Assembly (NCBI GenBank): GCA_900555715.1
Contig: USMC01000001.1
Coordinates: forward strand, 115,756-179,755
From: an uncultured Porphyromonadaceae bacterium
GTDB lineage: Bacteria > Bacteroidota > Bacteroidia > Bacteroidales > Muribaculaceae
DNA length: 64,000 nucleotides
Direction: 5' to 3'
Part shown: in pieces, positions 1 through 8,528 of the stretch
Numbering within the stretch: the stretch's first letter is position 1
Layout: every line of letters starts with the position of its first letter
The notes under the pieces: model-generated
Told to the model about the DNA's origin: nothing
What the model saw: the letters and a program-made list of their open reading frames with translations, nothing else
Database searches by the model: none
Position numbers and translations under genes: made by a program

Positions 1-712
1 TGCAGGGATTGGAGAGAAAGTATTTCATTTCCTCAATCTCTCCGGCTTTCATCAGCGTCTCCATTCTTGGGTCGGCAAGCAGAGCCTTGAAAAGTCTGAC
101 GGGGGATACTCCGTAGAAATCGCCCTTGAAGCCGTTGCGTTGGAGTTGGGGTATTACCTTAATTCTCGGATATACCTCACTCCATGCGACAACATCATCA
201 TACAGTGGGTTGTGCGGGCGTATCTCCATGTCGCTCCAATAAGACCAGCAGTCGCAGTAATGGAAAGTAAATCCACGGAGCAATGCCATATCGGTAACTT
301 TGCCTTCCGGAGAAATCCACCTTTGCACGACCTCCTGACAATAGAGTTGTCTGACCTCCCCCTTACGGCTTTCGCTCGTTATCAGCGACACACGGATTAC
401 TTGAAAACCCTTGTGTACTGTTATGACACTGAAATATGTGGTTTCCTTATGGGTGCGTTTGCGGGTGTCCTTCACTTTCAGTTCAGTACCGCAGTGAGGG
501 CATTTGCAACCGGCAATAGTGTCGCAAAGGTTGCCTTTCTCTCCCTTCCAAACGTGTCCGCAGTCTGAACATGTCATTGTTCCGCTATTTGTGCGATAGG
601 CGAAATGCTCAATGCAGTGGCGGTATGCCCATTTCTCTTGTGTCGCGGTTATGGGGCGCAGTGTGGCGGATAGTGCTGCCACTTGCTTTTGTAATGCTGT
701 CTTGGGTTTCAT
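1..712 (-). CDS. pcfJ: PcfJ-like protein of an integrative/conjugative element (3' end outside window)
   Basis: The minus-strand frame is open from ATG at 712 to the window edge, giving 237 residues of a longer protein. It starts MKPKTALQKQ and has a zinc-ribbon-like set of cysteines, CxxC at residues 48-51 and CKCPHC at 69-74, followed by a basic segment. This N-terminal layout matches PcfJ-like proteins, which sit next to PcfK on Bacteroidales conjugative and mobilisable elements; their biochemical role is not established. It lies 11 nt downstream of pcfK in the same direction, so the two are probably co-transcribed. The C-terminal part is missing only because the window ends here; no internal stop was found when I translated the segment. 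Confidence 0.82.
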   Translation of the reverse strand, partial: MKPKTALQKQVAALSATLRPITATQEKWAYRHCIEHFAYRTNSGTMTCSDCGHVWKGEKGNLCDTIAGCKCPHCGTELKVKDTRKRTHKETTYFSVITVHKGFQVIRVSLITSESRKGEVRQLYCQEVVQRWISPEGKVTDMALLRGFTFHYCDCWSYWSDMEIRPHNPLYDDVVAWSEVYPRIKVIPQLQRNGFKGDFYGVSPVRLFKALLADPRMETLMKAGEIEEMKYFLSNPC

Positions 713-723
713 AGCCGTAATGA

Positions 724-1158
724 TTAGAAGTCGAATAGACTGGGTTGTTCAACTTGGGTTTTCTTTTCACTCACCTTCTTGGATTGCGTGGGTCTGCGCA
801 TTTTAGCCATTTCCTCATCACGGAGTCTGTTGATGGCGTCCTGCCGTGCCTGTTCCTTTTCTTCCTCGGTGAGTTCTACCGTATGGTTCACTACCACTTG
901 GCAGTTGATAGGCTTGCCGACCTCTATCTCATTTTCTTCATAGTAATGGACTGCCATTCCGAAGATTTCATCGTCTGCGAAGCCGTTGCAACCGCTTTTC
1001 TGCACTTGGTTGATGATAAAAGTACAGCAGTCGGATACTGACTTTGATGGATTGGCATACTTGACAGCGAACAGAGCGTCATTCTCCGCCATAGCTTCAA
1101 GATAAGCCTTGATTGTGTCTTGGAACGATTGTGTCCCTTTCATCGTGTTGCTTGCCAT
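724..1158 (-). CDS. pcfK: PcfK-like protein
   Basis: This 144-residue protein starts MASNTMKGTQSF, has an acidic helical middle (TEEEKEQARQDAINRLRDEE) and ends in a basic stretch followed by QPSLFDF. It matches the PcfK-like family, found beside PcfJ on conjugative elements of Bacteroidales. The C-terminal QxSLFDF tail looks like a beta-clamp-binding motif (QxxLF type), which would suggest contact with the replisome; that reading is inference. It sits 11 nt before pcfJ and 13 nt after the small membrane protein gene, so all three form one minus-strand operon. Base composition is more AT-rich than the chromosome beyond 2.5 kb, in line with mobile origin. Confidence 0.85.
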   Translation of the reverse strand: MASNTMKGTQSFQDTIKAYLEAMAENDALFAVKYANPSKSVSDCCTFIINQVQKSGCNGFADDEIFGMAVHYYEENEIEVGKPINCQVVVNHTVELTEEEKEQARQDAINRLRDEEMAKMRRPTQSKKVSEKKTQVEQPSLFDF

Positions 1159-1171
1159 AGTCGTAAATGTT

Positions 1172-1405
1172 TTAGAGTGTATTCATTATCCAATAGATTA
1201 TCCCTAATGCGGAGAGGATTGAGATTATCCACCCGATGCCTCGGAATATTCTTTTAATCAGCCAACCGATAGTCAGACCAACGATTGCTCCGATGACAAT
1301 CAGTATCACTTTTGCCACCTTTGCAACCGCCTTGCTTATGCGGTATTGATAGGAGGATTGGTGAGCTTGCCTTGACCTATTTATATGTTGTTCTGTGGCT
1401 TTCAT
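1172..1405 (-). CDS. Small membrane protein of the mobile element
   Basis: This 77-residue protein has a basic N-terminus (MKATEQHINRSRQ) followed by two hydrophobic segments at about residues 30-50 and 56-75, separated by a short basic loop (IKRIFRG). It should sit in the inner membrane with two passes. I do not recognise a functional family. Its place 13 nt before pcfK and the shared direction make it the first gene of the pcfK-pcfJ operon. The large palindrome at 1451-1609 lies about 50 nt upstream of its start codon. Confidence 0.6.
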   Translation of the reverse strand: MKATEQHINRSRQAHQSSYQYRISKAVAKVAKVILIVIGAIVGLTIGWLIKRIFRGIGWIISILSALGIIYWIMNTL

Positions 1406-1450
1406 ATCGGTGGGGGCTTTTTTTTAACCTCATGCGTCCAAAGACAGTGT

Positions 1451-1609
1451 GGTTGTTTGAGTTGCTTGACACCTGAAAGGCGTGTGGCACAAAAGAAGGG
1501 ATGTTCACGGCAAGACGGAAAAATACTACTCGCAGAGTGGAGATTTTTCCGGATCGACGCGAATGTCCCTTTGCCACACGTTTATTTTGGCAAGCAACTC
1601 CAACAGACC
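1451..1609. repeat. Long nested inverted repeat (near-palindrome, about 160 nt)
   Basis: Arms read outside to inside: GAGTTGCTTG (1459-1468) with CAAGCAACTC (1591-1600); CGTGTGGCA (1481-1489) with TGCCACACG (1572-1580); AAGGGATGTTC (1496-1506) with GAATGTCCCTT (1561-1571, two mismatches); CGGAAAAAT with ATTTTTCCG; and ACTC with GAGT around a GCA apex. TTG/CAA and GGT/ACC extend it outward. More than 40 pairs are nested with nearly equal spacing on both sides, so this is not a chance hit. It could be a structured RNA leader of the minus-strand operon, a MITE-like element or a transfer-related DNA structure. The sequence does not decide which. Confidence 0.8.
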
Positions 1610-1768
1610 CACAAGACTCAGGTACGCATCAGATGAAAATGGCCTCCCCGATATACAGGAAAGCCACAGGACGACATTGAAATCAAAAATGCCGGACTTT
1701 ACTGAACGGCATCATATTGAAAAATCTGGGGAAACAAGAAAATGGCAGAAAGAGAAAAGAAAGGAGAG

Positions 1769-1967
1769 TGCAATCCCGGAACAGGATAATGTCCGGCATT
1801 TGTTCAGCCGGAGAGCAGCGCAGGCGCAGGGCAAATGACGGTCTTTATCCCCGTTGATTGAATTACCTGCGGGACATGGAATGACTGTGTTAAGTCGTAA
1901 GATGTGAACAACCGTCCCCGGTTGCACATCTTTCGGCGACACGGATATTCGATGTCCAGCATCGCAG
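1769..1967. repeat. About 200-bp direct repeat, copy 1
   Basis: Starts TGCAATCCCGGAACAGG and ends CGATGTCCAGCATCGCAG, and is nearly identical to the copy at 2039-2238, with scattered substitutions and a one-base length difference. It contains a hairpin at 1901-1930 (GATGTG-aa-CAACCG pairing with CGGTTG-CACATC) and ends in the small inverted repeat CGATG-TCCAG-CATCG. A minus-strand reading frame runs through both copies without a stop, but it has no convincing start, domain or promoter. Confidence 0.85.
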
Positions 1968-2038
1968 TGTGGCAATGTAGAAATCCGGAACCGTCCTGTC
2001 AAGGACAACAATCAGGCAATAAGAAAAATAATGGAGTA

Positions 2039-2238
2039 TGCAATCCCGGAACAGGATAATGTCCGGCATTTGTTCAAGCCGGAGAGCAGCGCAGGCGCAG
2101 GGCAAATGACGGTCTTTATCCCCGTGGATTGAATTACCTGCAGGACATGGAATGACCGTGTTCAGTCGTAAGATGCGGACAACCGTCTCCGGTTGCACAT
2201 CTTCCGGCGACACGGCTATTCGATGTCCAGCATCGCAG
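2039..2238. repeat. About 200-bp direct repeat, copy 2
   Basis: Second copy of the 1769-1967 repeat, offset by 270 nt. The internal hairpin is kept at 2172-2201 (GATGCG..CAACCG against CGGTTG-CACATC) with a few substitutions in the outer stem, as is the terminal CGATG-TCCAG-CATCG inverted repeat at 2221-2235. The 71-nt spacer between the copies is not repeated. Confidence 0.85.
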
Positions 2239-2544
2239 CGAAGTCCAGCGAAGTATATTTCAGATTCAGTCATCTGACATTATTAAGTATCAAAAATTAT
2301 GAGTACTTTTGTGTGCAAAATTACGAATTGGAGTTACGGCTACTTAATAGTGACCCCGATTATGGGGCTGCGAGAGGTGTACTTTCCGGTGTTGTCATAG
2401 GTAAAAACAGGCAAATTACGATAGTTAAAAATCCTTAACACAAGCCAAAAATCTAAAATTCAATTTACTCGGCTTTCCGTCAACTTCCACAAAAGTACAC
2501 GATTAGTACCCACGTCTCTCCAAACCCCTCTGAAAATCACCGAG

Positions 2545-2576
2545 TTTGCCCAAATAAGAAAAAATTTGTAATTTTG
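2545..2576 (+). promoter_or_regulatory. Promoter of the leuS operon
   Basis: TTTG (2545-2548), 20 nt, TAATTTTG (2569-2576): a full match to the Bacteroidetes housekeeping promoter. It overlaps an in-frame TTG at 2574, which rules that codon out as the start and supports ATG 2622. Confidence 0.85.
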
Positions 2577-2621
2577 TGGATTAATAGATATTTAAAGCAT
2601 CCACAGAAATCAGTCACAGCT

Positions 2622-5396
2622 ATGGAATATAATCATAAAGAAATCGAGCCGCGCGTCCGGCAGTACTGGAAAGACAAAGACATCTACCGTGTGGACATCG
2701 ATCCGTCGCGTCCGAAATATTATGTACTCGACATGTTTCCCTATCCATCGGGCGCCGGTCTGCACGTCGGTCATCCCTTAGGTTATATTTCAAGCGATAT
2801 CTTCGCCCGCTACAAACGTCTGCGCGGGTTTAACGTCCTACACCCGATGGGCTACGACGCCTACGGTCTTCCCGCCGAACAATATGCCATCCAGACCGGG
2901 CAGCACCCCGAAGTGACGACGCGCATCAATGTGGAGCGCTACGGCAAGCAGCTCGACAATATAGGATTGAGCTTTGACTGGAGCCGCCAGATACGCACCT
3001 GCGATCCGGAGTTCTATAAATGGACGCAGTGGGCTTTCCTGCGCATGTTCGAAAGCTATTACGACACCGCCGCCGACCGCGCCATGCCTGTTACCGGGCT
3101 CGTGGCTCACTTTGAGAAAGAAGGCAGCGCCGGAGTTCATGCCGCCTGCGGCAAGGAACTGCATTTCACGGCTGCCGAATGGAATGCGATGAGCGCCAAG
3201 GAGAAGAGCGATGTGCTGATGAACTACCGTCTTGCCTATCTCGGCAACTCGATGGTGAACTGGTGTCCGAAGCTCGGCACAGTGCTTGCCAACGACGAGG
3301 TGAGCGAAGGCGTCTCTGTCCGCGGAGGCTACCCTGTGGAGCAGAAAGAGATGTGGCAGTGGTTCCTGCGTGTGTCGGCGTATGCCGAGCGTCTTCTCAA
3401 AGGTCTTGACCGCATCGACTGGTCCGACTCCATCAAAGAGACACAGCGCAACTGGATAGGCCGCAGCGAAGGCGCCGAGATGCATTTCCGCATCGACGGT
3501 CGCGACGACATCGATCTTGAAATATTCACCACCCGCGCCGACACAGTCTTCGGCGTGACATTCATGGTTCTCGCACCGGAGAGCAAATACGTCGCTCAGC
3601 TTACGACTCCGGAGCAGCGTGCCGCTGTGGACGCATATCTCGAGTCCATCAAGCACCGCACCGAACGCGAGCGCATGATAGACAAGAAGGTGACAGGCGT
3701 TTTCAGCGGTTCGTATGCCATCAATCCGCTGTCGGGCAAGAAGGTTCCGGTATGGATCAGCGATTATGTCCTCGCAGGCTACGGCACCGGCGCCATCATG
3801 GCAGTGCCGGCGCATGACAGCCGCGACTACGCTTTCGCCCGCCATTTCGACCTGCCGGTGATTCCTCTTATCGAAGGCGCCGATGTGAGTGAGGCTTCGT
3901 TTGATGCCAAGGAGGGCAAGATGATAAATTCGGCCGGTCCGGAGCTGAACCTCAACGGCATGGATGTGAAAGACGCCATCGCCGCCGCCAAGAAATATAT
4001 CGAGAAAGCAGGGATAGGACGCGTGAAAGTGAACTATCGCCTCCGCGACGCCATTTTCAGCCGCCAGCGCTACTGGGGCGAGCCCATACCCATCTGCTAC
4101 GTCGACGGCATCCCGCAGCCTTACGAAAATCTGCCCCTCGAACTGCCCGAAATCGACAAATATTTGCCTACCGAGACGGGCGAGCCGCCGCTGGGACGTG
4201 CTAAAGACTGGCATACTCCCGAAGGCTACCCGCTCGAACTCAATACCATGCCCGGCTTCGCCGGATCGTCGGCATACTACCTGCGGTATATGGATCCGCA
4301 CAACGACGGTGCTCTTGTGTCGAAGGAAGCCAACGGCTACTGGCGCAGCGTCGACCTCTACGTCGGCGGCAGCGAGCATGCCACAGGGCATCTCATCTAC
4401 AGCCGGTTCTGGAACAAGTTCCTTTTCGACTACGGCTATGTGGTCGAGGACGAGCCTTTCCGCAAGCTCATCAACCAGGGCATGATTCAGGGTCGCACAA
4501 GCTTTGTCTACCGTATCAAGGACACCAATACTTTTGTCACTGCCGGAAAGAAAGATCAGTACGACACCACACCCATACGCGTCGACATCAACATGGTCGA
4601 CAACGATGTGCTCGACCAGGATGCTTTCCGCGCCTGGCGCCCCGAGTTTGCTGACGCGCAGTTTGTCTGCGAGGACGACGGACGCTATGTATGCGGCTGG
4701 GCGGTTGAGAAGATGTCGAAGTCGATGTTCAACGTCGTCAATCCCGACGACATCGTCGAACGCTACGGCGCCGATACTCTCCGCCTCTACGAAATGTTCC
4801 TCGGTCCTATCGAGCAGAGCAAACCATGGAACACGCACGGCATCGACGGTGTCTACCGTTTCCTCAAGAAATTCTGGAGCCTCTATTACAAGGGCGACAC
4901 TCTCCTTGTCGACGACAGCAAGCCGTCGGAAGAGAGCCTGCGCAGCCTCCACAAGCTCATCAGGAAGGTGACTGCCGACATCGAGGCGTTCTCGTTCAAC
5001 ACGTCTGTTGCGGCGTTTATGATATGTGTCAACGAACTCGCACAGCAGAAATGCAGCTCGCGCGAAGTTCTTGAGCCGCTTGTCGTTCTTCTTGCGCCTT
5101 TCGCTCCCCACATCGCCGAGGAGCTGTGGCAGAAGGCTCTCGGTTACGACACGAGTGTCGTCGATGCCGCATGGCCCGAGTACAACGAAGACTACCTCAA
5201 GGAGTCGACAGTGACGATGGCTGTGTCGTTCAACGGCAAGGCACGTTTCAACATCAGTGTTCCGGCAGATGCTTCCGCCGAAGTGGCGCAGGAGACAGCG
5301 CTTGCCGATCCTGCCGCAGCGAAGTGGCTCGACGGCAAGACCGTGCGCAAGGTCATCGTGGTGCCCGGTAAAATCGTCAACATTGTCGTGGGCTGA
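2622..5396 (+). CDS. leuS: Leucyl-tRNA synthetase
   Basis: Charges tRNA-Leu with leucine in the cytoplasm. The 924-residue protein starts MEYNHKEIEPRVRQYW and is a class I synthetase: the HIGH-type motif is HVGH at residues 48-51 and KMSKS lies near 697-701, with the CP1 editing domain between them and an anticodon-binding/C-terminal region after it. The insert following VAHFEKEGSAG is usual for Bacteroidales LeuS as far as I recall. The open frame extends upstream to a TTG at 2574, but the promoter -7 box covers that codon, so ATG 2622 is used. It is the first gene of an apparent operon continuing into the Ham1 protein, porZ and an unknown gene. Confidence 0.97.
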   Translation: MEYNHKEIEPRVRQYWKDKDIYRVDIDPSRPKYYVLDMFPYPSGAGLHVGHPLGYISSDIFARYKRLRGFNVLHPMGYDAYGLPAEQYAIQTGQHPEVTTRINVERYGKQLDNIGLSFDWSRQIRTCDPEFYKWTQWAFLRMFESYYDTAADRAMPVTGLVAHFEKEGSAGVHAACGKELHFTAAEWNAMSAKEKSDVLMNYRLAYLGNSMVNWCPKLGTVLANDEVSEGVSVRGGYPVEQKEMWQWFLRVSAYAERLLKGLDRIDWSDSIKETQRNWIGRSEGAEMHFRIDGRDDIDLEIFTTRADTVFGVTFMVLAPESKYVAQLTTPEQRAAVDAYLESIKHRTERERMIDKKVTGVFSGSYAINPLSGKKVPVWISDYVLAGYGTGAIMAVPAHDSRDYAFARHFDLPVIPLIEGADVSEASFDAKEGKMINSAGPELNLNGMDVKDAIAAAKKYIEKAGIGRVKVNYRLRDAIFSRQRYWGEPIPICYVDGIPQPYENLPLELPEIDKYLPTETGEPPLGRAKDWHTPEGYPLELNTMPGFAGSSAYYLRYMDPHNDGALVSKEANGYWRSVDLYVGGSEHATGHLIYSRFWNKFLFDYGYVVEDEPFRKLINQGMIQGRTSFVYRIKDTNTFVTAGKKDQYDTTPIRVDINMVDNDVLDQDAFRAWRPEFADAQFVCEDDGRYVCGWAVEKMSKSMFNVVNPDDIVERYGADTLRLYEMFLGPIEQSKPWNTHGIDGVYRFLKKFWSLYYKGDTLLVDDSKPSEESLRSLHKLIRKVTADIEAFSFNTSVAAFMICVNELAQQKCSSREVLEPLVVLLAPFAPHIAEELWQKALGYDTSVVDAAWPEYNEDYLKESTVTMAVSFNGKARFNISVPADASAEVAQETALADPAAAKWLDGKTVRKVIVVPGKIVNIVVG

Positions 5397-5460
5397 TGTT
5401 TAACAGATATTATAGAGCATTCTACGGCAATAAGCCAGGCAATATAGCGTTATTTTTCTG

Positions 5461-6057
5461 ATGAAACAGATTATATTCGCCACAGGCAATGCCAATAAGC
5501 TCCGCGAGTTGCGCCAGATCCTCGGTCCGTCGTACGAAGTGAAAGGTCTTGCCGACATAGGCTGCCACGACGACATCCCGGAGACCGCCGACACCTTCGA
5601 AGGCAACGCCCTGCAAAAAGCACAGTGGGTGAAGGATCGCTACGGATACGACTGCATAGCGGAAGACGCCGGTCTGGAAGTCGACGCTCTCGGCGGTGCT
5701 CCCGGCGTGTTCAGCGCCCGCTATGCCGGTCCGGGTCATGATGCCGGAGCCAATAACAGGCTGCTTCTGGAGCGCATGGAAGGCGTAACTGACCGTACGG
5801 CACGATTCCGCGCCGTTCTTGTTCTTCTACGCGACAGCGACGGCGCTCACTTCTTCGAAGGAAAAATCGAAGGAGACATTCTCGAAGCGCCGCGCGGCGA
5901 CGGCGGTTTCGGCTACGACCCTCTGTTCGTGCCGAAAGGCTGGACAAAGACTTTTGCCGAGGCATCGGCGGAAGAAAAGAATGCTGTCAGTCACCGCGGG
6001 CAGGCTGTGGCGGCTCTGCGCAATTTCATCGCTAAGGAAAACGACAACAAGCCATAA
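5461..6057 (+). CDS. rdgB: Non-canonical purine NTP pyrophosphatase (Ham1/RdgB family)
   Basis: Hydrolyses dITP, XTP and dHAPTP to monophosphates, keeping damaged purines out of DNA and RNA. The 198-residue protein has the family signature TGNANK at residues 8-13, the catalytic acidic stretch AEDAGLEVDAL at about 67-77, the GAPGVFSARYAG loop, GGFGYDPLF near 145 and SHRGQA near the end. Its length is normal for the family. It follows leuS by 64 nt with no terminator seen, and ends 6 nt before porZ, so it is likely part of the leuS operon. Confidence 0.95.
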   Translation: MKQIIFATGNANKLRELRQILGPSYEVKGLADIGCHDDIPETADTFEGNALQKAQWVKDRYGYDCIAEDAGLEVDALGGAPGVFSARYAGPGHDAGANNRLLLERMEGVTDRTARFRAVLVLLRDSDGAHFFEGKIEGDILEAPRGDGGFGYDPLFVPKGWTKTFAEASAEEKNAVSHRGQAVAALRNFIAKENDNKP

Positions 6058-6063
6058 TAAAGT

Positions 6064-8499
6064 ATGTTCAAGAAAACTCTCCATATTCTCTCTCTCGCCC
6101 TGTGCCTTGCGTGCTCGGTGACTGTCGTCGCCCAGATGAAGACAGGCCGCTGGACAAGTTATGCCGTCAGCGGTACTATGAGCAAAATCGCCGAGGCTTC
6201 CGACAAGGTCTACATGCACCTCGGACCATCGCTTTTCTCGCTGTCGGACGACAATGAGTTCTACAGCTACAGCCCGAGCAACAAACTGTCCGACACCTCC
6301 GCGATAACCGGTATCTGGTACTGCAAGGAAGGACGCTATCTTTTTGTCGCCTACGAGTCGGGCAACATCGACATCATCTACGACGACGGACGCGTCTGCA
6401 ACATGGCGGATATCAAGGATGCGGTGCTTACTTTCGGCAGAACCATCAACGACGTCGCTTTTGCCGGCGGACGCATATACGTCGCCACCGATTTCGGAAT
6501 TGTTGTCTTCGACGCAGAGAAAAATCAGGTGATAGAATCGGGAATCTATAATTCTCCGATTGTGCATGTGTTTGTAATGGGCGATAATCTTGTTCTTATC
6601 CATGAGCACGAAGTGCTGTCGGCTCCGCTCGATGTGCGCCATAATCAGCTCGACAGATTCGTGGCGCTATCGAAGAATCTGTGGTACAATAAGGTTGTCA
6701 AGCTCGACGACAATCACTTTTTCTATATCCATACATCCGGTCGTCCTTACATCGGAACATTGGATTTCGATGCCGGAACGTGCCGCGTGGCGGCTCTCGA
6801 AATAGGCAACAACATTGCCAATGATATTTCCGCCGCCGACAGCGGTGTCGCCGTCTATCAGGGTGATGACATTTATATCTACGGCGCCGACAACAGCATT
6901 GCCAAAGCGACGCTTCCCGAAGCTTTCGCCGGTTCAAAGACCTATGTAAGCAGCGGTCTCGAATCGGTATGGACGAACAACCGCGACGGCGTGGCATGTC
7001 TCGACCTCAGCAAGTCTACTCCGTCGGTCACGATGCAGCCCTTCCAGCCGGAAGCTTTCACCATGATCAATCCGGCAGCTATGGTGTGGAGCGGCGACGG
7101 CAGCCGTCTCTATGTGTCGAACATCGGTCCTTCGCATCATCTTGCCGGAATCAAAGGCGAAGGCTATGATGTCGTCGCCCGCGTGTGCAGCGTCGAGGGC
7201 GGTGTAATCCGCAATGTAATGCCGTCGTCGGTGAAACTCGAAAACAGCCCCGAACTCTCGGATGCGCAGCGCCGTGCAGGCACCGAAGAAATCATCGGCG
7301 GTCCTTCGCGCATTGCCGTCGATCCGGACGATCCGTCGCTTATATATGTCCCCGTCCGCCGTGCCGGTGTGTTTGCTGTCAGAGACGGAGAATTTGTAGC
7401 GCTCATCAATTCAGACAATGCGCCCTATGAGCCCGATGCTAACCGTTGGTCGCAGAACAGTTTCCTCGCCGCTATCGATCAGGACGACAATCTGTGGATT
7501 GCCGACAGCTATAAAACGCCGGCGAGCATCTTCGTCCTTCCCGCCGCCAAGCGCCGTTCGAAAATAAAGAATCTCACTGAGTCGGACTGGACGACGGTCA
7601 AGCTTCCCGAATCTTTCCAGAGACCCAATCGCGACTATTTCGTAACTTTCGGAAAACGTTCCCATTATAACATCATCTCCAGCGGACTCTGGGGTATCGG
7701 TTTCCTGATTATGGACAACAACGGTACTCCGAGCAATTTCCGCGACGATAAATTCGCCTACTATTCGAGTGTTACCGATCAGAACGGCAACGTCCTCTCT
7801 CTCGACTATACAACCTGCGCGGTAGAGGATGCCGGCGGTAAGTTCTGGGTAGGCACCGGTCAGGGGCTCTTCGTGATAGATAATCCCGCCGGAGCCATGA
7901 GCGGCAACACGACGGTCCGCCGCCCCATTGTGCCTCGCAACGACGGTACGCAGCTCGGCGACTATCTTCTGAGCACTGAGAAAATCAATGCGATATCCGT
8001 CGATCCGTCCAACCGCAAATGGATTGCTACCGAAAGTTCCGGCGTGTACCTCGTCAGCGCCGACGGCACGGAGATAATAGCCAATTACAACACGTCCAAC
8101 AGCGCCCTGCCATCCAACTGCGTCTATACTGTATCCGCCGATCCGGGCAGCAATAAGGTCTATATGGGCACGCAGCTCGGCACAGTATGCTTCGACAGCG
8201 ACTCATCACCGGCGGCAGAAGATTTTTCAGATGTCTATGCCTATCCGAACCCTGTGCGACCTGAATATTCCGGATGGATCACTATCGCAGGACTTATGGA
8301 AGGCTCTCTTGTCAAGATCGCCGATGCTGCCGGAAATGTCTTTTTCCAGGGTCGCTCCGAAGGCGGAATGATAGCCTGGGACGGCTGTGATGCCTCCGGC
8401 AGCAGAGTACGCACGGGAGTGTACTATGTATTCGCCTCGCAGGGCGGCGAAGGCACGCCGACAAGCGGTGCGGTAACGAAAATTCTTGTAGTAAACTAA
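6064..8499 (+). CDS. porZ: Type IX secretion system protein PorZ (two-propeller surface protein)
   Basis: The 811-residue protein has an N-terminal signal peptide (hydrophobic residues 7-22, ending VVAQ). Many propeller-type repeats follow (patterns such as GIWYCKEGRYLFVAY and NRKWIATESSGVYLVS). It ends in an Ig-like C-terminal domain starting VYAYPNPVRPEYSG. This architecture fits PorZ, a cell-surface part of the type IX secretion attachment complex that presents anionic LPS to the PorU sortase in Porphyromonas gingivalis. The assignment rests on architecture and the YPNPV start of the tail domain rather than on a catalytic motif. It is embedded between rdgB and an unknown gene in the leuS operon. 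A generic two-component-regulator-propeller protein is the alternative. Confidence 0.78.
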   Translation: MFKKTLHILSLALCLACSVTVVAQMKTGRWTSYAVSGTMSKIAEASDKVYMHLGPSLFSLSDDNEFYSYSPSNKLSDTSAITGIWYCKEGRYLFVAYESGNIDIIYDDGRVCNMADIKDAVLTFGRTINDVAFAGGRIYVATDFGIVVFDAEKNQVIESGIYNSPIVHVFVMGDNLVLIHEHEVLSAPLDVRHNQLDRFVALSKNLWYNKVVKLDDNHFFYIHTSGRPYIGTLDFDAGTCRVAALEIGNNIANDISAADSGVAVYQGDDIYIYGADNSIAKATLPEAFAGSKTYVSSGLESVWTNNRDGVACLDLSKSTPSVTMQPFQPEAFTMINPAAMVWSGDGSRLYVSNIGPSHHLAGIKGEGYDVVARVCSVEGGVIRNVMPSSVKLENSPELSDAQRRAGTEEIIGGPSRIAVDPDDPSLIYVPVRRAGVFAVRDGEFVALINSDNAPYEPDANRWSQNSFLAAIDQDDNLWIADSYKTPASIFVLPAAKRRSKIKNLTESDWTTVKLPESFQRPNRDYFVTFGKRSHYNIISSGLWGIGFLIMDNNGTPSNFRDDKFAYYSSVTDQNGNVLSLDYTTCAVEDAGGKFWVGTGQGLFVIDNPAGAMSGNTTVRRPIVPRNDGTQLGDYLLSTEKINAISVDPSNRKWIATESSGVYLVSADGTEIIANYNTSNSALPSNCVYTVSADPGSNKVYMGTQLGTVCFDSDSSPAAEDFSDVYAYPNPVRPEYSGWITIAGLMEGSLVKIADAAGNVFFQGRSEGGMIAWDGCDASGSRVRTGVYYVFASQGGEGTPTSGAVTKILVVN

Positions 8500-8528
8500 G
8501 AAGCTGTTTTGAAATAAACTGAATTCTG

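Larger units (their letters stand above)
1406..2544. other. Gene-poor junction between mobile element and leuS
   Basis: No credible protein gene is visible here. The content is the palindrome (1451-1609), a 10-nt inverted repeat AATGCCGGAC (1688-1697) / GTCCGGCATT (1791-1800), the two 200-bp repeats, and an AT-rich tail from about 2240. A TACTTTTG box near 2300 reading right and another on the minus strand near 2490 look like -7 boxes, but neither has a good -33 partner nor a gene behind it. The edge of the integrated element probably lies between 2240 and 2545; I could not see a clear att core. Confidence 0.5.

Noticed and set aside
140..568. 142-residue plus-strand frame at the left end
   Set aside because: Opposite strand of pcfJ, whose minus-strand frame is intact and shows the cysteine motifs.
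1451..1609. Integron attC or CRISPR reading of the palindrome
   Set aside because: The outer arms do not match RYYYAAC/GTTRRRY, there is no cassette gene or integrase, and there are no regularly spaced repeats.
1712..2273. Two minus-strand frames (99 and 127 residues) sharing a Cys/Leu-rich segment
   Set aside because: They only translate the 200-bp direct repeats; starts, domains and codon bias are not convincing. Reported as repeats instead.
2280..2500. Promoter-like TACTTTTG boxes on both strands before leuS
   Set aside because: Neither has a -33 TTTG at 19-21 nt or a gene behind it; left as a remark in the junction entry.
2838..5111. 757-residue open frame on the minus strand across leuS
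   Set aside because: Shadow of leuS; GC-rich codons leave the opposite strand open, and no promoter or family motif is present.
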